Assembly: GCA_964490845.1 (NCBI GenBank) | Contig: CAZBED010000006.1 | Location: forward strand, 96,536 to 160,535 | DNA: 64,000 bases | Origin: JADJSS01 sp964490845 | GTDB lineage: Bacteria; Bacteroidota; Bacteroidia; Chitinophagales; JADIYW01 | Direction: 5' to 3' | Shown here: positions 7,442 to 15,681 of the stretch, piece after piece | How the letters are laid out: every line of letters begins with the position of its first letter | Numbering within the stretch: position 1 is the first letter of the stretch | Position numbers and translations under genes: made by a program | Notes under the pieces: generated by a model | Seen by the model: only the letters and a program-made list of their open reading frames with translations | The model's database searches: none | What the model was told of the DNA's origin: nothing

Positions 7442-8629
7442 ATGGCTAAGGAAAAATTTGTAAAGGATAAGCCGCACGTTAACATCGGAACCATCGGTCA
7501 CGTTGACCACGGCAAAACCACTTTGACAGCTGCAATTACGTATGTGTTGTCAAAATCAGGATTGGCAGAAAAGAAAGATTATGATTCAATCGACGCTGCT
7601 CCGGAAGAAAAAGAAAGAGGTATCACCATCAACACGGCACACGTAGAGTATGCAACGCAAACTCGTCACTATGCTCACGTTGACTGTCCGGGTCACGCGG
7701 ATTATATCAAAAATATGATCACGGGTGCTGCTCAGATGGACGGTGCTATCCTGGTGGTAGCTGCTACAGACGGACCGATGCCTCAAACAAAAGAACACAT
7801 CCTCTTGGCTGCACAGGTAGGTGTACCTCGTATGGTGGTATTTATGAATAAAGTGGATTTGGTAGATGATCCGGAATTGTTGGAGTTGGTGGAAATGGAT
7901 ATCCGTGAAGAATTGACTAAACGTGGTTATGATGGTGACAATACACCAATCATCCAGGGTTCTGCTATCAAAGCATTGCAAGATGATGCGGAAGGAACAG
8001 CACAAATCGAAGCGCTGATGAAAGCGGTAGATGAGTGGGTTCCGTTACCTCCTCGTCCAATTGATCAGCCGTTCCTGATGCCGGTAGAAGACGTGTTCTC
8101 TATCACAGGACGTGGTACAGTGGCTACAGGCCGTATCGAAAGAGGTGTGGTTAAAACAGGTGAACCGGTAGAAATCGTCGGATTACAGGAAAAATCAATG
8201 TCTTCCACTTGTACAGGGGTTGAAATGTTCCGTAAAATATTGGATATCGGTGAAGCCGGTGAAAACGTAGGTATCTTATTGCGTGGTATTGAGAAAACCG
8301 ATATCAAACGTGGTATGGTTATCTGCAAACCGAGTTCTGTAACGCCGCACACTGAATTCAAATGCGAGGTGTATATCCTGAGTAAAGATGAAGGCGGACG
8401 TCATACGCCATTCTTCAACAAATACCGTCCTCAGTTCTACTTAAGAACAACAGACGTAACAGGTGAAATCGAATTGCCTGCAGGGGTGGAAATGGTGATG
8501 CCTGGTGACAACGTAACCTTAACGGTAAAATTGATTTACCCGGTTGCATTGGAAAAAGGTCTGAAATTCGCTATCCGTGAAGGTGGCAGAACAGTTGGAG
8601 CTGGTCAGGTTACAGAAATTATTAAATAA
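7442..8629 (+). CDS. tuf: Translation elongation factor Tu
   Basis: The 395-residue GTPase has all G-motifs: GHVDHGKTT (G1), ERGITI (G2 region), DCPGHADY (G3), NKVD (G4) and the GSA G5. These are followed by the two beta-barrel domains II and III. It delivers aminoacyl-tRNA to the ribosomal A site. It follows directly on the Thr-Tyr-Gly-Thr tRNA group, the common tRNA-tuf arrangement, and precedes tRNA-Trp and secE. No Shine-Dalgarno site precedes the ATG, which is typical of the phylum. Confidence 0.98.
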   Translation: MAKEKFVKDKPHVNIGTIGHVDHGKTTLTAAITYVLSKSGLAEKKDYDSIDAAPEEKERGITINTAHVEYATQTRHYAHVDCPGHADYIKNMITGAAQMDGAILVVAATDGPMPQTKEHILLAAQVGVPRMVVFMNKVDLVDDPELLELVEMDIREELTKRGYDGDNTPIIQGSAIKALQDDAEGTAQIEALMKAVDEWVPLPPRPIDQPFLMPVEDVFSITGRGTVATGRIERGVVKTGEPVEIVGLQEKSMSSTCTGVEMFRKILDIGEAGENVGILLRGIEKTDIKRGMVICKPSSVTPHTEFKCEVYILSKDEGGRHTPFFNKYRPQFYLRTTDVTGEIELPAGVEMVMPGDNVTLTVKLIYPVALEKGLKFAIREGGRTVGAGQVTEIIK

Positions 8630-8646
8630 TCAGTATATCCGTCATT

Positions 8647-8680
8647 AGTCATTAGTCAGTTGTATTAGTGGCTAATGACT
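8647..8680. repeat. Hairpin between tuf and tRNA-Trp
   Basis: AGTCATTAG (8647-8655) and CTAATGACT (8672-8680) form a perfect nine-base-pair stem around a 16-base loop. There is no T-tract, so it is more likely an RNA processing or stability element between tuf and the tRNA than a terminator. Confidence 0.45.
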
Positions 8681-8686
8681 ATACAG

Positions 8687-8757
8687 ACGGGTGTAGTTCA
8701 AGGGTAGAATAGCGGTCTCCAAAACCGTTGATGGGAGTTCGAATCTCTCCACCCGTG
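8687..8757 (+). tRNA. tRNA-Trp (CCA anticodon)
   Basis: The acceptor stem is ACGGGTG/CACCCGT with discriminator G. The anticodon stem GCGGT/ACCGT holds loop CTCCAAA with anticodon CCA. It sits directly before secE, as in many bacteria. Confidence 0.96.
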
Positions 8758-8771
8758 CAAAGGAAAAGAAA

Positions 8772-8969
8772 ATGGATAATATAAAATCATATCTGCAGGC
8801 CTCTTACGAAGAGTTAACGACCAAGGTAACTTGGCCAACCTGGAAAGATTTGCAGGCTAATGCCGTGATTGTAGCGGTAGCTGCTCTGATCATTGCGCTG
8901 ATTATCGGACTGATGGATATGGTTTCAAATATTTTATTCAGTGATATAATTTATAAAATAGCAGGTTAA
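8772..8969 (+). CDS. secE: Preprotein translocase subunit SecE
   Basis: The 65-residue protein has an amphipathic N-terminal helix ending in VTWPTWKDLQ, the SecE signature, and one membrane segment (about residues 32-55). It stabilises SecY in the inner-membrane translocon. This short single-span form is usual outside enterobacteria. The position between tRNA-Trp and nusG is conserved. Confidence 0.96.
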   Translation: MDNIKSYLQASYEELTTKVTWPTWKDLQANAVIVAVAALIIALIIGLMDMVSNILFSDIIYKIAG

Positions 8970-8993
8970 CAGTCTACTTTTAGAATGGTACAG

Positions 8994-9539
8994 ATGTCTG
9001 AAGATAAAAAATGGTATGTCCTGAGAGTTATCAGTGGGAAGGAGAAAAAACTTCGCGATATTATCGAGAAGGAAATCAAACTTTCCGGCTGGTCTGAGAT
9101 TATTCCTCAGGTAATAGTGCCGACAGAAAAAGTGTATAAGCTAAAAGGCGGGAAGAAAGTGATTCATGAAAAGAACTTTTTCCCCGGTTATCTTATGATG
9201 GAAGCTGATTCCAAAAAATTTAATGCGGACATTGTACAGCATCTGCAGAACATGACCAATGTGATCAGTTTCATTGAAAGAAATAAGCCTATTCCGCTCA
9301 AAAAAGCCGAAGTAAACAGAATACTCGGGAAAGTGGATGAGCAGGAGGAAGTAGGCGGTGTAACCAATGAACCATTCCTGGTAGGGGAAGATGTGAAAAT
9401 CACCGATGGTCCGTTCAACGACTTTACCGGAACGATTGAAGAGATTATGGAAGATAAGAAGAAACTGAGAGTGGTGGTTAAAATTTTTGGAAGAAAAACT
9501 CCGGTGGAGTTGAATTTTATGCAAGTTGAAAAACAATAG
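8994..9539 (+). CDS. nusG: Transcription termination/antitermination factor NusG
   Basis: About 181 residues with an N-terminal NGN domain (KKWYVLRVISGKEKK, then FFPGYLMM) and a C-terminal KOW domain starting at GEDVKITDGPF. It binds the RNA polymerase clamp and couples transcription to translation or Rho. An ATG three codons upstream (8985) is in frame; I prefer 8994 because family members usually begin two to five residues before KKWYV. It is followed by rplK after a three-base gap. Confidence 0.95.
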   Translation: MSEDKKWYVLRVISGKEKKLRDIIEKEIKLSGWSEIIPQVIVPTEKVYKLKGGKKVIHEKNFFPGYLMMEADSKKFNADIVQHLQNMTNVISFIERNKPIPLKKAEVNRILGKVDEQEEVGGVTNEPFLVGEDVKITDGPFNDFTGTIEEIMEDKKKLRVVVKIFGRKTPVELNFMQVEKQ

Positions 9540-9542
9540 AAT

Positions 9543-9986
9543 ATGGCAAAGGAAATCGAAACGTTTATCAAATTACAGGTAAAAGGCGGTCAGGCAAATC
9601 CGGCACCTCCAATCGGCCCTGCATTGGGTTCCAAAGGGGTGAACATTATGGAATTTTGCAAACAGTTTAACGCTGCAACACAAGATAAACAGGGAAAAAT
9701 ATTACCGTGTGTAATTACGGTGTATAAAGATAAATCTTTCACGTTCGTCATCAAGACGCCACCTGCTTCCGCTTTATTGCTGGAGTACTCTAAAGTCAAA
9801 CAAGGCTCAAAAGTACCAAACCGTAATAAGGTAGGGTCGGTATCCTGGGATCAGGTGAAGGAGATTGCAGAAATTAAAATGCCCGACTTGAACTGTTTTA
9901 CGGTTCAGTCAGCCATGAAAATGGTGGCAGGTACTGCAAGAAGCATGGGAATCACTGTTACGGGTGAGGCACCTTGGAATGCTTAA
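9543..9986 (+). CDS. rplK: 50S ribosomal protein uL11
   Basis: The 147-residue protein has the L11 N-terminal Pro-rich segment (GGQANPAPPIGPALG) and the C-terminal rRNA-binding domain (KTPPASALL, then MKMVAGTARSMGI). It forms the GTPase-associated centre with 23S rRNA and the L10-L12 stalk. Near-contiguous with nusG, as in most bacteria. Confidence 0.98.
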   Translation: MAKEIETFIKLQVKGGQANPAPPIGPALGSKGVNIMEFCKQFNAATQDKQGKILPCVITVYKDKSFTFVIKTPPASALLLEYSKVKQGSKVPNRNKVGSVSWDQVKEIAEIKMPDLNCFTVQSAMKMVAGTARSMGITVTGEAPWNA

Positions 9987-10051
9987 TCTGATTAAGCAGA
10001 GAGAGTTCCACTCTATTTGGAACGCTATTATCTCACCAAATTTTAGGTAAA

Positions 10052-10747
10052 ATGAAAGTTGTAAAGAAAAGAAAAGCAGTCGATGGAAAAATCGAAAAAG
10101 GCAAAACCTACTCACTGGAACAAGCCACTGCTTTAGTAAAAGAAGTAAACACCACCAAGTTTGATGCTTCTGTCGATGTTCACATCCGTTTAGGTGTTGA
10201 TCCGCGTAAACCAGACCAGGCTTTAAGAGGAACGGTTAGCCTTCCTCATGGCACAGGTAAAACAAAAACAGTTCTGGTACTTTGCCCTGCTGATAAAGAA
10301 GCGGCGGCAAAAGAAGCCGGTGCTGATTATGTCGGTTTGGATGAATACCTGGAAAAAATTAACGGCGGTTGGACGGATATCGATGTAATCATCGCTACAC
10401 CGAGTGTTATGCCCAAATTAGGTAGATTAGGTAAAATATTAGGTCCTCGTAACTTAATGCCTAACCCTAAATCCGGTACCGTAACAGAAAACGTGGCAGA
10501 TGCCGTTCGTGAAGTGAAGAAAGGTAAGATATCTTTCAAAATCGACAAGTTCGGTATTATCCATACTTCGGTAGGTCGTGTATCATTTAATCCAACTCAG
10601 TTGCTGGACAATGCAAAAGAAATGATCACAACGTTGGCTAAAATGAAACCATCTTCTGCAAAGGGAACTTATTTTAAAAGCATTTTCATGGCTACTACAA
10701 TGAGTCCTTCCATTGAAGTGGATGTAAAATCAATTCCGGGAATCTAA
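10052..10747 (+). CDS. rplA: 50S ribosomal protein uL1
   Basis: The 231-residue protein shows the L1 features VDVHIRLGVDPRKPDQ, LRGTVSLPHGTGK and LGKILGPRNLMPNPKSGT. It forms the mobile L1 stalk at the E site. In other bacteria it represses the rplKA mRNA by binding a structure near the start of that message. Confidence 0.98.
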   Translation: MKVVKKRKAVDGKIEKGKTYSLEQATALVKEVNTTKFDASVDVHIRLGVDPRKPDQALRGTVSLPHGTGKTKTVLVLCPADKEAAAKEAGADYVGLDEYLEKINGGWTDIDVIIATPSVMPKLGRLGKILGPRNLMPNPKSGTVTENVADAVREVKKGKISFKIDKFGIIHTSVGRVSFNPTQLLDNAKEMITTLAKMKPSSAKGTYFKSIFMATTMSPSIEVDVKSIPGI

Positions 10748-10773
10748 TTATTCAGCCTTTAAAACAAAAAAAA

Positions 10774-11295
10774 ATGACTAAAGCTGAAAAACAAGCAACC
10801 ATTGAAAGCCTGACGGAGCAATTCTCTAATGCGTCCTTTTTCTATTTCACAGATACCTCCGGTCTTTCTGTAGAGAAAATAAACGCGTTGAGAAGAATTT
10901 GCTTTGGAAAAGGCATCAGCTTACAAGTTGCGAAGAACACATTAATCAAAAAGGCATTGGTTGCCGGCGGTAAATTTTCTGATGACCTGGATCCGGTATT
11001 AAGCGGACCTACAGCCATCATGTTTACCGAAACCGGAAACGTGCCCGCAAAAGTAATTAAACAATTCCGCGCAGACGGCAATAAACCTGCCTTAAAAGCA
11101 GCGTATATCGACTCTGCCGTTTATATCGGAGAAAGCCAGTTAGAAGCATTAATCAATGTGAAATCTAAACAAGAGCTGATAGGCGATATCGTTGCCTTGT
11201 TGCAATCTCCTGCTAAAAACGTGGTTTCTGCCCTTAAATCAAGCGGTGGCAAACTGGCCGGAATCGTGAAAACATTACAAGAAAGAGAAAATTAA
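10774..11295 (+). CDS. rplJ: 50S ribosomal protein uL10
   Basis: The 173-residue protein has the L10 N-terminal RNA-binding part (FTDTSGLSVEKINALR, VAKNTLIKKAL) and the C-terminal helix that holds L12 dimers. It is the base of the ribosomal stalk. It lies between rplA and rplL in the standard order. Confidence 0.97.
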   Translation: MTKAEKQATIESLTEQFSNASFFYFTDTSGLSVEKINALRRICFGKGISLQVAKNTLIKKALVAGGKFSDDLDPVLSGPTAIMFTETGNVPAKVIKQFRADGNKPALKAAYIDSAVYIGESQLEALINVKSKQELIGDIVALLQSPAKNVVSALKSSGGKLAGIVKTLQEREN

Positions 11296-11322
11296 TTTTA
11301 AACAATCTAAATTATTAAAACA

Positions 11323-11703
11323 ATGGCTGATTTAAAAGCATTTGCAGAGCAATTAGTTAACTTGACAGTTAAAGAAGTTAACGAATTAGCGGAAATTTTG
11401 AAAGCTGATTACGGTATCGAACCGGCTGCAGCTGCAGTAGCGGTAGCGGCACCAAGCGGTGGCGCAGGAGCAGGAGCTGCTGCTGAAGAAAAAACATCTT
11501 TTGATGTTATCTTAAAAGATGCTGGCGCACAAAAACTGGGCGTAGTAAAAGTGGTGAAAGAAATTACCGGACTTGGCTTGAAAGAAGCTAAAGACCTGGT
11601 AGATGGCGCACCAAAACCGGTTAAAGAAGGTGTTTCTAAAGATGAAGCGGAGTCTATCAAAGCTAAATTGGAAGAAGCCGGTGCCTCTATTGAATTGAAG
11701 TAA
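11323..11703 (+). CDS. rplL: 50S ribosomal protein bL12
   Basis: The 126-residue acidic protein has an N-terminal dimerisation helix, an Ala/Gly-rich hinge (about residues 42-56), and the C-terminal factor-binding domain (EEKTSFDVIL, ITGLGLKEAKDLVDGAPKP). It recruits translational GTPases. A hairpin follows it before rpoB. Confidence 0.98.
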   Translation: MADLKAFAEQLVNLTVKEVNELAEILKADYGIEPAAAAVAVAAPSGGAGAGAAAEEKTSFDVILKDAGAQKLGVVKVVKEITGLGLKEAKDLVDGAPKPVKEGVSKDEAESIKAKLEEAGASIELK

Positions 11704-11725
11704 TTCATTCATAATCAAATAATTA

Positions 11726-11765
11726 AAGTGTCCGGCAGCAATTGAAACTGCCGTGACACTTTTTA
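11726..11765 (+). terminator. Hairpin with T-tract between rplL and rpoB (likely attenuator)
   Basis: AGTGTC-C-GGCAG (11727-11738) pairs with CTGCC-GT-GACACT (11748-11760), followed by TTTTT. Since rpoB follows 33 bases after the hairpin with no promoter motif that I could see, partial readthrough is the likely mode, as for the rplL-rpoB attenuator of E. coli. Confidence 0.75.
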
Positions 11766-11793
11766 CTGTTTTTATTAAATTTAATTCGGTTGC

Positions 11794-14700
11794 ATGTCCA
11801 AAAAAACAGAAAAAACTTCAGGGCTAACTTCTACTGGCAGAATCAACTTCAGTAAAATAAGCCATCCTTATGATTATCCTAACTTATTGGATATTCAGGT
11901 AAAATCCTTTCAGGAATTCTTGCAGTTGGAAACAACTCCGGACAAACGCTCTAAAGAGGGATTATACAAAGTATTTGCAGAAAATTTTCCAATCACAGAT
12001 GCGAGAAACATTTTCTTGCTCGAATTTTTGGATTATTATGTCGATCCTCCCCGTTACACCGTAGACGAGTGTATTGAAAGAGGACTGACATACAGCGTTC
12101 CTTTGAAAGCAAAATTGCGCCTGTCTTGTAACGATGAGGAGCATATCGACTTCCAAACTATCGTACAGGATGTTTTCCTCGGAAATATTCCTTACATGAC
12201 CGACAAAGGTACGTTCATTATCAATGGTGCTGAGCGCGTAGTCGTTTCTCAGTTACACCGCTCACCGGGTGTGTTCTTCGGTATGAGCTACCACCCGAAC
12301 GGAACCAAGATTTTCTCCGCAAGAGTAATCCCGTTTAAAGGTGCATGGATGGAGTTTGCCACAGACATCAATAATGTCATGTACGCATACATCGACCGTA
12401 AAAAGAAATTCCCGGTAACTACATTGCTGCGCGCCATCGGTTTCGATTCGGATAAAGACATCCTGAAATTGTTCGGGTTATCCGATGAAATCGAAGTCAG
12501 CAAAAAGACACTGGAAAAAAATATTGGCAGACGTTTAGCTGCGAGAGTATTGAAATCATGGATGGAAGATTTTGTGGATGAAGATACCGGTGAGGTGGTT
12601 TCTATCGAACGAAATGAAGTGATTCTCGAGCGTGATACATACCTGGATGAAGATAATATACCGCTGATTCTGGAAACCGGCGTAAAATCCATCATCCTGC
12701 AAAAAGAAAGTACGGAAGAAGATTATTCTATCATCTTTAATACCCTGCAAAAAGATACTTCTAACTCAGAAATAGAAGCATTGCAGCATATCTATCGTCA
12801 GTTGCGTGGTTCCGACCCGCCGGATGATGATACGGCACGCGGTATTATTGAAAAATTGTTCTTCTCCGACAAACGTTATGACTTAGGTTTTGTTGGACGT
12901 TACAAAATCAACAAAAAATTATCTCTGGGTATAGATCCTAAGAATATCGTATTAACGAAAGAAGATATCGTTTCTATCGTTAAATACCTGATAAAATTGG
13001 TGAATCAAAAAGCGGAGATTGATGATATCGACCACTTGAGCAACAGACGTGTAAGAACGGTAGGCGAGCAGTTGTATGCTCAGTTTGGTGTTGGTTTAGC
13101 CCGTATGGCCCGTACCATCCGCGAACGTATGAATGTTCGTGATAATGAGGTATTCACGCCTATCGACTTAATCAATGCAAGAACATTATCCTCCGTTATC
13201 AACTCTTTCTTCGGAACTTCGCAATTGTCACAGTTTTTAGACCAAACGAACCCACTGTCGGAAATCACGCACAAACGTCGTATTTCCGCACTCGGGCCCG
13301 GCGGTTTATCTCGTGAGCGCGCTGGTTTTGAGGTGCGTGACGTTCACTACTCCCACTACGGCCGTTTGTGTACGATTGAAACACCGGAAGGACCGAATAT
13401 CGGTTTGATTTCTACGCTTTGCGTTCATGCAAAAGTGAATGAAATGGGTTTCATTGAAACGCCTTACAGAAAAGTGAGCAAGGGTAAAGTGGAAGGAAAG
13501 GTAGAATACCTGACAGCGGAAGAAGAAGATGAAAGAACCATTGCACAGTCCAACGTTATCATCGATGATAAAGGAACATTCACCGATAAAAAGGTGAAAT
13601 GCCGCTATCAGGGTGATTTCCCAATTTTAGATACGGAAACAGATGATATGGCAAGCGTACAGAATATGGACGTGGCCCCGAATCAGATTGTAGGTGTTTC
13701 CGCATCCCTGATTCCATTCCTGGAAAATGATGACGCGAACCGTGCATTGATGGGCTCTAACATGCAGCGTCAGGCTGTTCCGTTGATGCGTTGCGAAGCG
13801 CCTATCGTAGGAACGGGTATTGAAGCCAGAGTTGCCAAAGATTCCAACGTGCTGATCAATGCCGAACGTTCAGGTGTTGTGGAATATGTGGATGCCAACG
13901 AAATCCGTATCCGTTACGACCGTACGGATAACGAAAAGCTGGTGAGCTTTGAAGATGACGTGAAAGTGTATAAGCTTACAAAATATGTACGAACCAACCA
14001 GGCTACCTGTATCAACTTACGTCCTATCGTTCGTAAAGGAGATAAGGTTACCAAAGGACAGATATTGTGCGAAGGATACGCTACTCAGAATGGCGAATTA
14101 GCGTTGGGTAAAAACCTTTTGGTGGCGTTCATGCCATGGAAGGGTTTCAACTTTGAGGATGCTATCGTAATCTCTGAAAAAGTGGTGCGCGAAGATATCT
14201 TCACTTCCATTCATATTGAAGAGTATGAAATGGACGTGCGTGACACCAAACTGGGTGAGGAAGAATTAACGAATGATATTCCGAATGTGAGTGAAGATGC
14301 TACCCGTAATCTGGATGAAAACGGTATCATCCGTGTTGGCGCGAAAATCAAGGAAGGCGATATCTTAATCGGAAAAATTACACCGAAAGGAGAAACAGAT
14401 CCGACGCCGGAAGAGAAATTATTACGTGCCATCTTCGGTGATAAAGCAGGTGATGTCAAAGATGCCTCTTACAAAGCGCCGCCATCTACGGAAGGTATTG
14501 TAGTGATTACTAAACTTTTCCAAAAAGCGAAGAAAGACAAAAACTCTAAGGTTAGAGAAAAAGTGGAGTTGGAAAAAGCGGAAAAAGTGCATCTGCAGAA
14601 TTTAGAAGATATCAAAAAAGTACTGGTGTCTAAGCTGATGCAGTTGGTAGGCGGTAAAACAACTACAGGCGTTAAAAATATCTTTGGGGAAGAAGTGGTT

Positions 14701-15630
14701 CCGAAAGGCACTAAATTCTCGGAGAAATTATTGGGCGGATTAAACTATCAGAATTTAGATACTTCTGACTGGACGAAAGAAGAAGAAACGAATGAGTTAA
14801 TCAAACGATTGATTCATAACTTCAACATTCGTTTCAACGAAGAAAAAGGACGTTTCCTTCGCGATAAATACGCTATCACCGTTGGAGATGAATTACCGTC
14901 CGGTGTGTTGAAACTGGCTAAAGTGTACATCGCTCAGAAGCGTAAGCTGAGAGTAGGAGATAAGATGGCGGGGCGTCACGGTAACAAAGGTATCGTAGCG
15001 AAAATCGTTCGTGATGAAGACATGCCATTCCTCGAAGATGGTACTCCGGTTGACGTGGTGTTGAACCCGTTAGGCGTACCTTCCCGTATGAATATCGGCC
15101 AGATTTACGAGTCTGTACTTGGCTTAGCTGGTAAGACACTCGGCATGAGATTCTCTACTCCAATCTTTGATGGTGCTACTGTAGATGAGATTGAAGAATA
15201 TATCGAAAAAGCCAACCTGCCTCGTTTAGGTAGCACTTATCTGTACGATGGTGAAACCGGACAACGTTTCGACCAGAAAACAACTGTTGGTGTTATCTAT
15301 ATCCTGAAATTATCCCACATGGTGGATGATAAGATGCACGCACGTTCTATCGGTCCATACTCACTGATTACACAACAGCCATTGGGCGGTAAAGCACAAT
15401 TCGGTGGTCAGCGTTTAGGCGAGATGGAAGTTTGGGCATTGGAAGCTTATGGTGCATCCAATATTTTACAGGAATTGCTGACGGTGAAATCTGATGATAT
15501 CCAGGGAAGAGCGAAGACATACGAGGCTATCGTTAAAGGCGATAACCTTCCGGAGCCGGGTATTCCTGAATCATTCAATGTATTGGTACATGAATTACGC
15601 GGATTAGCGCTGGATCTGGATTTTGATTAA
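11794..15630 (+). CDS. rpoB: DNA-directed RNA polymerase subunit beta
   Basis: At 1278 residues this is a full-length beta subunit, of the size usual in Bacteroidota. The rifampicin-pocket region is visible (FGTSQLSQFLDQTNPLSE, then KRRISALGPGGLSRERAGFE). So are the conserved GRHGNKG and the C-terminal clamp-interacting QPLGGKAQFGGQRLGEMEVW segment. It forms the catalytic cleft with beta prime, and rpoC follows after 51 bases. Confidence 0.98.
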   Translation: MSKKTEKTSGLTSTGRINFSKISHPYDYPNLLDIQVKSFQEFLQLETTPDKRSKEGLYKVFAENFPITDARNIFLLEFLDYYVDPPRYTVDECIERGLTYSVPLKAKLRLSCNDEEHIDFQTIVQDVFLGNIPYMTDKGTFIINGAERVVVSQLHRSPGVFFGMSYHPNGTKIFSARVIPFKGAWMEFATDINNVMYAYIDRKKKFPVTTLLRAIGFDSDKDILKLFGLSDEIEVSKKTLEKNIGRRLAARVLKSWMEDFVDEDTGEVVSIERNEVILERDTYLDEDNIPLILETGVKSIILQKESTEEDYSIIFNTLQKDTSNSEIEALQHIYRQLRGSDPPDDDTARGIIEKLFFSDKRYDLGFVGRYKINKKLSLGIDPKNIVLTKEDIVSIVKYLIKLVNQKAEIDDIDHLSNRRVRTVGEQLYAQFGVGLARMARTIRERMNVRDNEVFTPIDLINARTLSSVINSFFGTSQLSQFLDQTNPLSEITHKRRISALGPGGLSRERAGFEVRDVHYSHYGRLCTIETPEGPNIGLISTLCVHAKVNEMGFIETPYRKVSKGKVEGKVEYLTAEEEDERTIAQSNVIIDDKGTFTDKKVKCRYQGDFPILDTETDDMASVQNMDVAPNQIVGVSASLIPFLENDDANRALMGSNMQRQAVPLMRCEAPIVGTGIEARVAKDSNVLINAERSGVVEYVDANEIRIRYDRTDNEKLVSFEDDVKVYKLTKYVRTNQATCINLRPIVRKGDKVTKGQILCEGYATQNGELALGKNLLVAFMPWKGFNFEDAIVISEKVVREDIFTSIHIEEYEMDVRDTKLGEEELTNDIPNVSEDATRNLDENGIIRVGAKIKEGDILIGKITPKGETDPTPEEKLLRAIFGDKAGDVKDASYKAPPSTEGIVVITKLFQKAKKDKNSKVREKVELEKAEKVHLQNLEDIKKVLVSKLMQLVGGKTTTGVKNIFGEEVVPKGTKFSEKLLGGLNYQNLDTSDWTKEEETNELIKRLIHNFNIRFNEEKGRFLRDKYAITVGDELPSGVLKLAKVYIAQKRKLRVGDKMAGRHGNKGIVAKIVRDEDMPFLEDGTPVDVVLNPLGVPSRMNIGQIYESVLGLAGKTLGMRFSTPIFDGATVDEIEEYIEKANLPRLGSTYLYDGETGQRFDQKTTVGVIYILKLSHMVDDKMHARSIGPYSLITQQPLGGKAQFGGQRLGEMEVWALEAYGASNILQELLTVKSDDIQGRAKTYEAIVKGDNLPEPGIPESFNVLVHELRGLALDLDFD

Positions 15631-15681
15631 TCCGTAACCGGAATTTAGAATTTAATTTTTAGTAATTAAAAATAAACAAAT

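Noticed and set aside
13080..13274. Antisense open frames inside rpoB and rpoC
   Set aside because: They lack start signals and protein-like features; long core genes produce such shadows.
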